DNA of 64,000 bases. Source: CAWABB01 sp963780165. Its GTDB lineage: Bacteria > Bacteroidota > Ignavibacteria > UBA10030 > UBA6906. The DNA lies in the NCBI GenBank assembly GCA_963780165.1, contig CAWABB010000004.1, forward strand, positions 310,001-374,000, in the 5' to 3' direction. The notes under the pieces were generated by a model. It was given only the letters and a program-made list of their open reading frames with translations, ran no database searches and was not told where the DNA came from. This document shows positions 26,087 through 34,246 of the stretch, piece by piece; within the stretch, counting starts at the first letter, position 1; the number at the start of each line of letters is the position of its first letter. The position numbers and the translations under genes were made by a program.

Positions 26087-27544
26087 ATGCTCGGCACCGA
26101 GATCATCCATATCCTGCTGATCGAAGACGAAGAATACGACGTCGGTCGCGTGCGCAGCACGATCGCGCCGTTCCGGGATCAGATCGTGATTCGGGATGTC
26201 GCGTCCACCGGCTCCCATGCGCTCGAACTTCTGAAGGCGGGGAGCGACAGGTATGACGTCGTTGTCATGGATTTCCAGATCGCCGGCGGGCTCATGGGGG
26301 AGGAGCTCATCCGGGCCATCAAGACGATCGATCCATCCCTGCAGATCATCATCGTGACGAAGATGACCGTCAACGTCATGGACTTCGACTTTGCGAACAG
26401 GCTCCTGCAGGCGGGGGCGTACTGGTACTGCACGAAATATCCCGGCGACATCGACACGAGCATCTATCAGCCGACCGATTTCATTCTCTCTCTGTATAAC
26501 GCCCATCAGAAGCGGGTGCTGGAGCGGGAGCGGCTGCGGTCGGCCAGCCGGATGACGCGCACCGTGGAAGGGCTCCTGTCTCAGAAGCAGATCCTCGGCG
26601 GGTCGGCGAGGATGGAAGAGCTGCGGCACCAGATCCGCAAATGCGCGGACAACATCGCGCCCGTCCTGATCACGGGTCCCTCCGGTTCCGGCAAGGAGCT
26701 CGTCGCCCACAACGTCCATTACCACAGCCAGCGCCGGCTCGAGAACTTCATCCCGATCAACTGCGGGAGCCTGCCGCACGATCTGGTCGAGAGCGAGCTG
26801 TTCGGATACGAGAAGGGGGCGTTCACGGGCGCGAGCGCGCGGAAGCTGGGGCTGTTTGAGGTGGCGGATCGCGGGACGGTCTTCCTGGATGAGGTGGCGG
26901 AGCTCCCTCCCGGGGCGCAGGTCAAGTTGCTTCGCGTCCTTCAGGATGGGGAGATCGAGAAGATCGGGCGAACGGAGAAGTTGAAGGTGAACGTGCGGGT
27001 GATCGCGGCCACCAACAAGGATCTGGCGCGGGAGGTCGAATCCGGAAAGTTCCGCGAGGATCTCTTCTATCGTCTGAATGTCCTGCAGCTCGCCGTCCCC
27101 GCGCTGCGGGATCACCCCGAGGACATCCCGCTCTACGTCGATCATTACCTGAAGGAGTTCAGCGCGGACATGAACCGGGATGTTCCGGGCGTTCAGCCGG
27201 ATGCCATGCTTCGTCTGCAGTCGCATCCGTGGCCGGGCAACGTGCGGGAATTGAAGAACGTGACACAGCGACTGCTCTTCGATCCCGATCAAGTCATTAC
27301 CGCCGAGAGAGTCGGGCTTGCCCTCGGCAGCCGGCGGGCGGACGCCGGTCAGCCCGCGGGAGATGGGTTCACGTTCGCCGCCGGCGGCGAATCGACTCCG
27401 CTGAGGCTCATCGAGCGGCGATTACGGGAGGAATACGTCCTGTATGTCCGTGCACGGTCGACCTCGGACGCGGACGCCGCAAAGAAGCTGGGCCTTGCCC
27501 CGCCGAACTACCACCGGATGTGCAAGGAGCTGGGGATTAAGTGA
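26087..27544 (+). CDS. Sigma54-dependent response regulator (NtrC type)
   Basis: This 485-residue protein has a receiver domain at residues 1-130 with phospho-acceptor Asp62 (VVVMDFQ) and acidic pocket residues in LIEDEEYD. The conserved Lys is in CTKYP, where Tyr separates it from the usual Pro. An AAA+ domain follows at about 165-400, with Walker A (GPSGSGKE, Lys203), the sigma54-contacting GAFTGA loop at 244-249 and Walker B (VFLDEVAEL). A Fis-type helix-turn-helix (DADAAKKLGLAPPNYHR) ends the protein. It should activate RpoN-dependent promoters. It starts 8 nt after the kinase and overlaps the next gene by 4 nt. Confidence 0.93.
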   Translation: MLGTEIIHILLIEDEEYDVGRVRSTIAPFRDQIVIRDVASTGSHALELLKAGSDRYDVVVMDFQIAGGLMGEELIRAIKTIDPSLQIIIVTKMTVNVMDFDFANRLLQAGAYWYCTKYPGDIDTSIYQPTDFILSLYNAHQKRVLERERLRSASRMTRTVEGLLSQKQILGGSARMEELRHQIRKCADNIAPVLITGPSGSGKELVAHNVHYHSQRRLENFIPINCGSLPHDLVESELFGYEKGAFTGASARKLGLFEVADRGTVFLDEVAELPPGAQVKLLRVLQDGEIEKIGRTEKLKVNVRVIAATNKDLAREVESGKFREDLFYRLNVLQLAVPALRDHPEDIPLYVDHYLKEFSADMNRDVPGVQPDAMLRLQSHPWPGNVRELKNVTQRLLFDPDQVITAERVGLALGSRRADAGQPAGDGFTFAAGGESTPLRLIERRLREEYVLYVRARSTSDADAAKKLGLAPPNYHRMCKELGIK

Positions 27545-29373
27545 CGCGCCCGGGCAGGACGACTCTGTTCTGGGCCTTCACGCTGTCGCTGCCGTTCCTC
27601 GCGCTCGGCCTCCTGGAAATCGTCCTGCGCGTTGCGGGGCTGTGCGCGCCGGAACCGCTCGTGGTGAAGGCCGAGCGGATGGGCCGGAGCGTCCTCCAGT
27701 TCAATACGCGGCTGCCGCATCGCTACTTCGACGCCAGGCAGGTCTCTGTCCCGGCGCTCAGCCCCGAACATTTCGACGTCGTCAAAACCGTTCGCCATGT
27801 CCGCATCGTCTGTCTGGGCGAGTCGACGACTCAGGGTTTTCCGTTCGACGGTCACGTGACCTTCCCGAAGCAGCTCGAGCACCTCCTTCAGGAGCGCTAC
27901 CCCGAACGCACCATCGAAGTTCTGAACGCGGGCATCTCCGCCATCAACAGTTTCTCCGTTCTGGATATCCTGCCCGAACTGCTGGACCTCCAGCCCGACC
28001 TTGTGCTTGTCTATCTCGGGCACAACGAATTCTACGGCGCCTTCGGAGCGGCCTCGACCGTGTCGATGGGTCAGCAGGACTGGCTCGTGCGTCTCTACCT
28101 GCGGCTGCAGCGGTTCCACGCTGTCCAGTTCGTGCGTGAGGCGCTCTCAGCGGCGGGCCGGCTGATCAAGGGGCCGCCGCCGGCCCGCACGCTCATGGCC
28201 GAGGTCGTCCGCGAGACGCGGATTGCGATCGACTCGCCCCTCCGTCGCCACACGCTGGAAGTGTACCGTCGTAATCTCGGCGAAATCATGGCGCAGTGCC
28301 GCGAACGGGGCGTTCCAGTCTTTGTCGGAACGCTGGTCTCCAACCTTCGCGATATGCCGCCGTTCAGCGGCAGCGGTCCCGGAGGAGCCGATTCGCTGTT
28401 CCGCGAGGGGACGCGTGCCTTCGCGGCCGGCGATACCCTTCGTGCGGCCTCTCTGTTCGCCGAAGCGAAAGACCGGGACCTGATTCCCTTCCGGGCCCCT
28501 GAAGAGTTCAACGGGGTAATCCGGGAACTGGCGGTGCGGGAGGGGGTTGTCCTCGTGGATGTACTTGGCGCATTTCGGAAGGCCTCCCCGGGAGGCGTCC
28601 CTGGAAGGGCGATGACCTGCGATCATCTTCACCCGACGCCGGACGGCTACTACCTGATGGCGAAGACCTTCTACGATGCCATCTGTGCCGCCGGGTGGAT
28701 CCCGGGGGGCGACTCAACGTTCGTTCCCGGCGATTCTGCGTACGCCGTGGGTGATCTCGATTGGGATATCGGTCTGATGAAGATCTTCGAGATGACGCAC
28801 CGCTGGCCGTTCCCTGAATCGCCGGTGACCGTCCGCGACTTTGTGCCCCGGAACGATCCTGTCTCCGCGCGCATCGCGCGCAGATATCTGTACGAGGAGA
28901 ATGTGTGGTCGCGTGCTCAATACGCGATGGCGGATGAATATGTGCGGCGTGGCGACCTTGAAGCGGCTCGGGATCGATACCGGGCGGTTGCGCTGTTCGC
29001 CAACGATGATCCGTATCCGCTTGCCCAGATTGCCCGGACGTACGAAAAGAGCGGCGACTGGGTCCTGTGCGAGAGGGCGATCGTCGAGGCGGTGGATCGC
29101 GCGGCTGAGAAGGGACTGCTGCTGTATCAGCTGGCCCAGGCGCAGCACACGCAGGGCCGGCGTGCCGACGCGGCGGCTACGATGGAGAAGGCGGCCTCGG
29201 CACCCGAGTTGACGCGCGATCAGCGTTTCAACGCCCTGTTCTACCGGGCCGGGTTCCTTGTCGAGTCGGGCGACACGGTCCGTGCCCGGCAGAGCCTCCG
29301 CTCGATCCTGTCCGAAGACCCGAAGTTTCGCCCGGCGCAGCAGTTCCTTGCCCAGATTGGAAATGGTTTCTGA
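27541..29373 (+). CDS. SGNH/GDSL hydrolase with C-terminal TPR-like region
   Basis: This 610-residue protein starts with a membrane segment (FWAFTLSLPFLALGLLEIVL). The SGNH hydrolase domain has GESTTQG (Ser95), GHNEFYG and DHLHPTPDGY (Asp361, His364), so the catalytic set is complete. The C-terminal ~170 residues are helical repeats of the TPR type (RSRAQYAMADEYVRRGD-like units, then LAQIARTYEKSGDW and LAQAQHTQGRRADAAATMEK). Such proteins may be O-acyl esterases acting on exported polymers. The GTG start overlaps the stop of the sigma54 activator, so hydrolase and regulators are co-translated. The link between them is unknown. Confidence 0.82.
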   Translation: MTRPGRTTLFWAFTLSLPFLALGLLEIVLRVAGLCAPEPLVVKAERMGRSVLQFNTRLPHRYFDARQVSVPALSPEHFDVVKTVRHVRIVCLGESTTQGFPFDGHVTFPKQLEHLLQERYPERTIEVLNAGISAINSFSVLDILPELLDLQPDLVLVYLGHNEFYGAFGAASTVSMGQQDWLVRLYLRLQRFHAVQFVREALSAAGRLIKGPPPARTLMAEVVRETRIAIDSPLRRHTLEVYRRNLGEIMAQCRERGVPVFVGTLVSNLRDMPPFSGSGPGGADSLFREGTRAFAAGDTLRAASLFAEAKDRDLIPFRAPEEFNGVIRELAVREGVVLVDVLGAFRKASPGGVPGRAMTCDHLHPTPDGYYLMAKTFYDAICAAGWIPGGDSTFVPGDSAYAVGDLDWDIGLMKIFEMTHRWPFPESPVTVRDFVPRNDPVSARIARRYLYEENVWSRAQYAMADEYVRRGDLEAARDRYRAVALFANDDPYPLAQIARTYEKSGDWVLCERAIVEAVDRAAEKGLLLYQLAQAQHTQGRRADAAATMEKAASAPELTRDQRFNALFYRAGFLVESGDTVRARQSLRSILSEDPKFRPAQQFLAQIGNGF

Positions 29374-29403
29374 AGCACCACCCCAAGGATCGGAGGAATG
29401 ATG

Positions 29404-31227
29404 ATGACGACGTGCGCGAAGCGCGTGTGGAGTGCCGCAGTACCGCTGGTGATCTGCGCGTTGCTGGCGCCTGGCCTGTCCGGCCACAGCGCCGCCGCGA
29501 AACCGTACCGCGGCGCCGAGTACCGGGCCCGGCAGGCGTTCACCTACGGCCGGTTCGAGGTCCGGATGAAATCGGCCGCGGCCAGCGGCATGCTCGCATC
29601 CTTCTTCACCTATGCCGAGATCAGCTCACTCTCCGAGTGGAATGAGATCGACATCGAGAACATGGGCCGCTACACCAACGAATCGCAGTTCAACACGATC
29701 ACCCCGGGCCAGGTGAATCACGTCCAGCGCCAGGTCGTCCGGTTCAACCCCCATGCCGGTTTTCACGACTACTTCATCGAGTGGACGCCCGACTACGTGG
29801 CCTGGGGGATCGACGGGTATGAAGTTCACCGGCAGACCGGCGATCACATCGCGACGCTCACGCGGGCGCAGAAGCTCATGATGAACATCTGGCAGCCGGC
29901 CGACGTGAATTGGGCCGGCAGCTTCAATCGCGGCAGCCTCCCCGTCTATGCGTACTACGACTGGATTCGATACTCCTCGTACACGCCGGGGGTTGGCGAC
30001 AACTTCACGTTTCAGTGGCAGGACGATCTGAACAACTACGACGCGGTGCGCTGGGACATGGGGACCCATACATGGGACGGTAACAACTGCCAGTTCGTGC
30101 GCGAGAATATCGTGTTCCGGGACGGGTACATGATCCTGTGTATGACCGACAGCGCCCACAGCGGATACGGGGGTGGGGCAGTGCAGGCTGCTGATGTCCA
30201 GGCTCCGTATCTGGTCTCGGCTCGTGCGTATGATGCGACTGTGCGCGTCAGCATGTCGGAGCTTCTGGATGAGGTCACAGCAGAGACGGCCTCGAACTAC
30301 TCGGCTAACGTGACGGTCAACAGCGCGACGCTCCTCCCCGACGGCAAGACCGTAGAGCTTGGAGTGGCCGGAATGGACCTCGGCACTCCGTTCATCCTGT
30401 TTGTCAACAACCTCAAGGACCGCGCGCAGCCGCCGAACACGATGAGCCTGCAATACACGCGGGTCATTATGCCGCTTGCGTTCCCGGTTCGCATCAATGT
30501 TGGAGGAAGTGTGGCGGCAGGGTACCTGGCCGACTCCGTCTGGGCTGAGACGAAGGAGTACGGTGTGACCGGAGGGCACGTCGTGGCAACCGGAACCGCC
30601 GTCGGCGGCACGTCGGATCCGGCCATCTACGCTGATGGCAGGGATGGATTGGTGAACTACCACGTGCGCGTCCCCGACGGTACGTACGATGTCACGCTCA
30701 TGTTTGCGGAAACCGAGCACACACAGGCAGGGCAACGGGTGTTCAGCGTGAAGGCCGAAGGTGTCGAGGTCGTCAGCAGCCTTGACCTCTTTGCGTCGGC
30801 GGGATCGAACACTGCGGTGGAGCGGACAATCCGGAACTTGACGGTGAACGACGGGACGCTCGACCTGTACTTTTCGGCCTCTGCGGGCCAGCCGATTCTG
30901 CACGGCCTTCGAATCGAACGGCTCACGACGGGAATCGGTGAACGGCTGAAAGAGAAAGAAGGGGCAGGAATGACAGGAATCAGCGTCTATCCAAACCCGT
31001 TCAACGGACAGGCGGTGTGCAGGTACCAGATCGATGAGCCCGGCTGGGCGACGCTCCGTGTCTATGACCTTCTTGGGCGAGAAGTGGCCACGCTCGTGGA
31101 CGGGGAGCAGGTTCCGGGCACGCATGACGCCGCGTTCGCTCCCCGCGCGCTTTCGAGTGGTCTCTACGTCCTTGCCCTGCGATCGGCCGGCCAGACCGTC
31201 CTCACACGGGCCATGCTGATCCGCTAA
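29404..31227 (+). CDS. Circularly permuted GH16 beta-glucanase with malectin and T9SS domains
   Basis: This secreted protein of about 607 residues has a signal peptide and a GH16 catalytic core with the EIDIE motif (Glu81 nucleophile, Asp83, Glu85 acid/base). It opens at YGRFEVRMK, which is internal in normal lichenases. The strand segment that normally comes first (the DDFNxxxxxRW to DGxLxLxLT region) lies at the end, about residues 200-249. This is the order of the Fibrobacter succinogenes 1,3-1,4-beta-glucanase. An SbsA-type Ig-like domain (about 266-355), a malectin domain (about 359-505) and a T9SS domain (about 522-607) follow. Three ATGs occur in a row; the third is favoured by ggagg spacing. 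It is likely a surface-displayed mixed-linkage glucanase. Confidence 0.88.
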   Translation: MTTCAKRVWSAAVPLVICALLAPGLSGHSAAAKPYRGAEYRARQAFTYGRFEVRMKSAAASGMLASFFTYAEISSLSEWNEIDIENMGRYTNESQFNTITPGQVNHVQRQVVRFNPHAGFHDYFIEWTPDYVAWGIDGYEVHRQTGDHIATLTRAQKLMMNIWQPADVNWAGSFNRGSLPVYAYYDWIRYSSYTPGVGDNFTFQWQDDLNNYDAVRWDMGTHTWDGNNCQFVRENIVFRDGYMILCMTDSAHSGYGGGAVQAADVQAPYLVSARAYDATVRVSMSELLDEVTAETASNYSANVTVNSATLLPDGKTVELGVAGMDLGTPFILFVNNLKDRAQPPNTMSLQYTRVIMPLAFPVRINVGGSVAAGYLADSVWAETKEYGVTGGHVVATGTAVGGTSDPAIYADGRDGLVNYHVRVPDGTYDVTLMFAETEHTQAGQRVFSVKAEGVEVVSSLDLFASAGSNTAVERTIRNLTVNDGTLDLYFSASAGQPILHGLRIERLTTGIGERLKEKEGAGMTGISVYPNPFNGQAVCRYQIDEPGWATLRVYDLLGREVATLVDGEQVPGTHDAAFAPRALSSGLYVLALRSAGQTVLTRAMLIR

Positions 31228-31525
31228 CCGGCGAAGCCCGCTTTCCTACCCCTTGCCATAGGACCTCTGGTTCCCGGGGGTTGGGATCAGGCGGATGTTC
31301 AGGATCCAGGCCGGCTCCCAAGTCTCCCCGGGGAGGACGACCTGGTTGCCACACGTGAGGTTTTCCCCAAAATCGGGGAAAACTTGATAAGGGGGGGGAA
31401 TCTCGCTACAATGTTCACGATCGACCTCCGGGATGAAGACTCTCATCCTGGGGATTGCGCTGCTCGTTGACATCGGCCCTGGCGGTAGGGGGCGACTCTG
31501 ATCATTTCTTCGAAAGGGGAAGGTT
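31228..31525. other. 298-nt intergenic region with palindromes
   Basis: No gene is seen between the GH16 and esterase genes. The region contains a perfect 12-bp palindrome (31324-31335), a 9-bp inverted repeat with a 6-nt loop (31360-31368 with 31375-31383), and a sigma70-like promoter immediately after it. It is likely the control region of the esterase gene. Confidence 0.5.
31384..31412 (+). promoter_or_regulatory. Sigma70-like promoter upstream of the esterase gene
   Basis: TTGATA (31384-31389) and TACAAT (31407-31412) are separated by exactly 17 nt, each one base off the Escherichia coli consensus. The ATG at 31526 lies about 105 nt downstream of the expected start. A 9-bp inverted repeat (31360-31383) abuts the -35 box and could be an operator. 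Confidence 0.55.
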
Positions 31526-34003
31526 ATGATCCGTCGCGTGTGGAGTGTAATGCTGTTGGCCACATGTGTGGTATCGTTCGGAGGCGCCCAGCCCTCCATC
31601 ACCGCGAAGTTCCTGTTCCGTTCCCATCCAGCCCCGGGGATCACCCTTCCGTACCGACTCTTTGTGCCCGACACCCTTGTCCCGGGTGTCCGCTATCCTG
31701 TTGTGGTGGCGCTTCACGGCGACGGCGAGCGCGGCACGGACAATCGTATCCAGATTGAGTGGTACCGCATTGCCACCGTCTGGGCAGATCCCGTGAATCA
31801 GGCGAAATACCCTTGCTTCGTTGTCGCGCCGCAGTGCCCCCTGGATGACTATTGGTGGAGCACCACCCCCGGCGTCCTGACCACGCCCACCGTGGCAGCC
31901 TTGGACATGCTGGATTCCCTCATCCGCGAATTCCCCATCGACACCAATCGCCAGTACGTGACAGGGCTGTCCGGTGGCGCGTTTGCGATCTGGGAAATGC
32001 TCTCCCTTGATCCCGCCAGGTTTGCCGCCGCGGTTCCGATGTCCGGGGGGCTTGACGACGGCTGGACGATCCCGATTCTTGAAACTCCCATCTGGGACTT
32101 TCAAGGAGCAAAGGACGATGCTGTGCCGGTGTCATACCCGCGTTCGCTCATGACGGCGCTGGAAGGGCAAGGGCGCAACGTCCTGTACACACACTGCAAG
32201 TATCTCGATTGCCGGGGGATTTCCGACTCGGTGGTTGCCGGGGCGATCGCCACTCGCGCGGACCTGCTCTACACAGAGTACGCAGACGGCGGACACAACA
32301 TATGGAACGAAGCCTACGACTATCCGTACCTTCCGCCCTGGGTATTTGGATTCACCCGCCGGGTTCCTGACGCAATCCGCCTGACCTCGTTGACATCTCC
32401 CGCTGTTATCTCGGGCGATGTGAACCTCACCTGGACGACCGCGGTTCCGGGAGACAGCGTCGAATTCTGGTACAGCAGTGACGCCGGGGATAGCTGGCGC
32501 ACATTGTCGGATCCGGTGCCGAATACCGGGTCGTTCCTCTGGCACACGGACAGCGTGGGAGACTGTGCCTTCGGCTATGTGCGCGCGGTGCTGCTGAAGA
32601 ATGGCGGGATGATCGGCGGAGCAAGCCGGAGCGCGCGTTTCTCGGTGAACAACGCCGTGAATGGGCCTCCGTCAGTCAGGATTCTGAATCCCGAATTCTA
32701 TCAGGATCCGTTGTTCGATCAGGACAGTCTTGATCTCCGGCTTCTCGTCGGCGATCCGGAATGGGGACCGGTGGATGTGACCGTTGCCTATGACGCGGGT
32801 GTGGGCGGGCCGCTCGAAGGGGTTGCCTCGTTCTCGACGACTGCGGATACCGTGGAGCAGGTGCGGCGCATCGGTATCGCGGGGCTTGCCAACTCCACCG
32901 GGGCGGTTCTGAGAGTATTCGCTTCCGACGGCACATCGGTCGGTGTTGCCAGCTCATCGCCCTTCGCAAAGCGATCGCCCCGCGCACCAGGTTCCGAGGC
33001 GGGACACGTGGCAGGAATCGCGGGTGCGGATGTCAGGGTGATTGTCGTTGATCCTTCGAAACTGACCGGGCACACCTATCGCGTTCAATTCAAGACCAGC
33101 CCGCCGACAACGGCGGTGTACGACGTGACCGATGTGACCACCTCCTCGGCACTCCTCAGAGATGTTGCCGGCCTCGATGGGACAACCGAGGGGCCAGAGT
33201 TCGATGGGGTAAGGCTGGTTGTCAGGGATTATGCGGTCAGCGCGGCCGACCTTGACAGTTCCCGATGGATAACCGGACAGGCGACAATAGCCACGAACAT
33301 CTTCGTCCCTTCGCGCACCATCGGCGGGACTCAATACACGGGGTTCGCCTATCCGTATGACTACCTGATCACGCTCGCCGGATCGGTGGTCGGCACCTCG
33401 GTTGCGGGGTTTGGACTGGATGCTGTGCCGATCAAGTTTTCGGCGATCAACCTGACGCGCGGGGTTCCGTCCGACGTGGCCTTCTACGACGGTGACGGGG
33501 ATGGGACCATTTCCTCGATGGACGAGGTCGATTTCCTGGAGCGCGATTCGCTTGGGGAGTATCGCCTCTCGTGGGCAGCGTTCTTCGTGGCCGAATCCGG
33601 CGACACGCTTCCCGTTCCGGGAGATCAATTCGTCCTGAAGACACTCAAGCCTTTGACGTCGGAGGACGTGTATGAGTTCACCACTGCAACCACGAGCGCG
33701 GGCGAAGAAGTGCAGCCTGCAACCTTCCGGCTCGACCAGAATTACCCGAATCCGTTCAATGGGGAAACACTCATCAGGTACGCGGTCGGGTCCGCCGGCA
33801 CCGGGCCCGGGGGTCGACTGCAGGTCAGCCTCAGGGTGTACGACATCCTGGGCCGTGACGTGATGACGCTCATCGACGGTCCGCTTGCCCAGGGTTCCTA
33901 TGAGGCGCGCTTTTCGCCCATTGGACTCGCTTCCGGGGTCTATTTCTATCGACTGAATGTCGGCGGGGCTCTACAGTCCCGCAAGATGCTCTACCTGAGA
34001 TAG
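31526..34003 (+). CDS. Secreted alpha/beta-hydrolase esterase with T9SS sorting domain
   Basis: This 825-residue protein has a signal peptide and a serine hydrolase domain of the CE1/phospholipase-carboxylesterase type (about residues 25-275). The nucleophile is Ser149 in VTGLSGGAFA, the acid is Asp197 or Asp198 (GAKDDAVPV), and the base is His257 (DGGHNIWNEA). Beta-rich modules of unknown role fill about residues 280-720. One shorter stretch, FYDGDGDGTISSMDEVDF, looks like a calcium-binding loop. A T9SS domain ends the protein (about 733-825). Related enzymes cleave acetyl or feruloyl groups from plant polysaccharides, which would fit here. Shine-Dalgarno ggggaagg precedes the ATG. Confidence 0.85.
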   Translation: MIRRVWSVMLLATCVVSFGGAQPSITAKFLFRSHPAPGITLPYRLFVPDTLVPGVRYPVVVALHGDGERGTDNRIQIEWYRIATVWADPVNQAKYPCFVVAPQCPLDDYWWSTTPGVLTTPTVAALDMLDSLIREFPIDTNRQYVTGLSGGAFAIWEMLSLDPARFAAAVPMSGGLDDGWTIPILETPIWDFQGAKDDAVPVSYPRSLMTALEGQGRNVLYTHCKYLDCRGISDSVVAGAIATRADLLYTEYADGGHNIWNEAYDYPYLPPWVFGFTRRVPDAIRLTSLTSPAVISGDVNLTWTTAVPGDSVEFWYSSDAGDSWRTLSDPVPNTGSFLWHTDSVGDCAFGYVRAVLLKNGGMIGGASRSARFSVNNAVNGPPSVRILNPEFYQDPLFDQDSLDLRLLVGDPEWGPVDVTVAYDAGVGGPLEGVASFSTTADTVEQVRRIGIAGLANSTGAVLRVFASDGTSVGVASSSPFAKRSPRAPGSEAGHVAGIAGADVRVIVVDPSKLTGHTYRVQFKTSPPTTAVYDVTDVTTSSALLRDVAGLDGTTEGPEFDGVRLVVRDYAVSAADLDSSRWITGQATIATNIFVPSRTIGGTQYTGFAYPYDYLITLAGSVVGTSVAGFGLDAVPIKFSAINLTRGVPSDVAFYDGDGDGTISSMDEVDFLERDSLGEYRLSWAAFFVAESGDTLPVPGDQFVLKTLKPLTSEDVYEFTTATTSAGEEVQPATFRLDQNYPNPFNGETLIRYAVGSAGTGPGGRLQVSLRVYDILGRDVMTLIDGPLAQGSYEARFSPIGLASGVYFYRLNVGGALQSRKMLYLR

Positions 34004-34053
34004 TGACCGCTGGCCCACAGCGAGCACTTTGAATAGATCCCTGGAGTTATCCG

Positions 34054-34077
34054 ACCGATAATTTTTGCGTTATCGGT
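34054..34077. other. Intergenic hairpin after the esterase gene
   Basis: A perfect 8-bp stem (34054-34061 with 34070-34077) has an 8-nt loop and lies 50 nt after the esterase stop in an unusually AT-rich stretch. Two further small stems occupy about 34107-34147. It may be part of a structured 3' end. Confidence 0.45.
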
Positions 34078-34161
34078 TTGATACTTTCAGGGAGCGACCC
34101 ACCACTTCCTTTCGTTTTCTGGAGCCGAAAGGCCACCTTCGGGGTGGCATATGTATTGCTT

Positions 34162-34189
34162 CGCTTCTGACAGTTATTGAAGCGTTTTT
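34162..34189 (+). terminator. Intrinsic terminator before the second symporter gene
   Basis: A 6-bp stem (34162-34167 with 34179-34184), an 11-nt loop and five T residues lie 57 nt upstream of the symporter start. It most likely ends the esterase transcript. It would attenuate any transcript that starts upstream and runs into the symporter. Confidence 0.65.
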
Positions 34190-34246
34190 CACCCCTTCGC
34201 CTCTCTCGCATCAGGCTCGGCAGCCAACCTCGCCACAGAGGATGGA

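Noticed and set aside
24454..26160. A 568-codon minus-strand frame across the kinase gene
   Set aside because: It has no recognisable domain, and the plus-strand kinase has full N, G1 and G2 boxes.
34011..34026. A GG-N10-GC pattern resembling a sigma54 promoter
   Set aside because: The -12 half is a poor match (GAGCA), the site lies right after the esterase stop with a terminator between it and the symporter, and the pattern is frequent by chance in GC-rich DNA.
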